The position numbers were made by a program, and so were the translations under genes. Below, in pieces: positions 63,894-64,000 of a DNA stretch of 64,000 bases. The notes under the pieces were generated by a model. It did not search any database, had not been told where the DNA came from, and worked only from the letters and a program-made list of their open reading frames with translations. This DNA is from Notospermus geniculatus (Eukaryota; Nemertea; Pilidiophora; Heteronemertea; Lineidae). The stretch covers positions 101,894 through 165,893 of the forward strand of contig NMRB01000214.1 of NCBI GenBank assembly GCA_002633025.1. The letters run 5' to 3'. Numbering within the stretch: position 1 is the stretch's first letter; each line of letters begins with the position of its first letter.

Positions 63894-64000
63894 CTGAAAG
63901 AGATGTTTCGAAAAATGTAACCAAGGAACAACATCTTTTGTCAACCTAACGCAAATTGAAATGCAGAAGGCCATCTGGTCAGTTGGTGTTGGGCCTTAGG

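Overview
This is nuclear DNA from an invertebrate animal. Genes are split by many GT-AG introns, the encoded proteins are animal orthologues, histone-type 3' stem-loops are present, and introns and spacers are packed with short inverted-repeat transposons. A marine deuterostome (amphioxus or hemichordate type) or a lophotrochozoan would fit; the sequence alone does not decide the phylum. There is one 333-base assembly gap (18792-19124) and single ambiguous bases at 23269, 37315 and 50478.

Layout. 1-0.85 kb: SMDT1/EMRE (+), the small subunit of the mitochondrial calcium uniporter. 3.8-18.4 kb: flightless-1 (FLII, -), 35 coding exons assembled here with consistent phases into 1239 residues. 19.9-20.8 kb: the Mab-21-like C-terminal exon of a MIEF1/MIEF2 mitochondrial fission receptor (+), head-to-head with FLII. 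24.3-36.5 kb: CNOT3 (-), 18 coding exons, 729 residues. 37.7-40.6 kb: ribosomal protein L10 (-), 5 exons, 214 residues. 40.7-48.3 kb: spacer with a truncated non-LTR retrotransposon and many foldback elements. 48.3-48.9 kb: an intronless atonal-family bHLH gene (-) in a gene-poor stretch. 54.4 kb to the right edge: the last 12 coding exons of lysosomal alpha-mannosidase MAN2B1 (-), which continues beyond the window.

Most unusual content: inside FLII intron 31 (4917-7863) sit two small, intronless, divergently transcribed paralogous genes (5926-6240 - and 7013-7309 +). Each has a TATA box and, just after its stop codon, a consensus replication-dependent histone stem-loop plus a purine-rich downstream element. 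The encoded proteins are not histones. They are basic, probably helical proteins of 104 and 98 residues that share a strongly conserved core. This looks like a non-histone gene pair using the histone mRNA 3'-end pathway, so S-phase-linked or germline/embryonic expression is predicted (inference).

The FLII/MIEF head-to-head pair matches the human 17p11.2 order (FLII-MIEF2), so it appears to be old conserved microsynteny. Most remaining structure is non-autonomous DNA transposons. Target duplications of TA, TAA, TTAA and 10 bp indicate several superfamilies, and one element is nested inside another.
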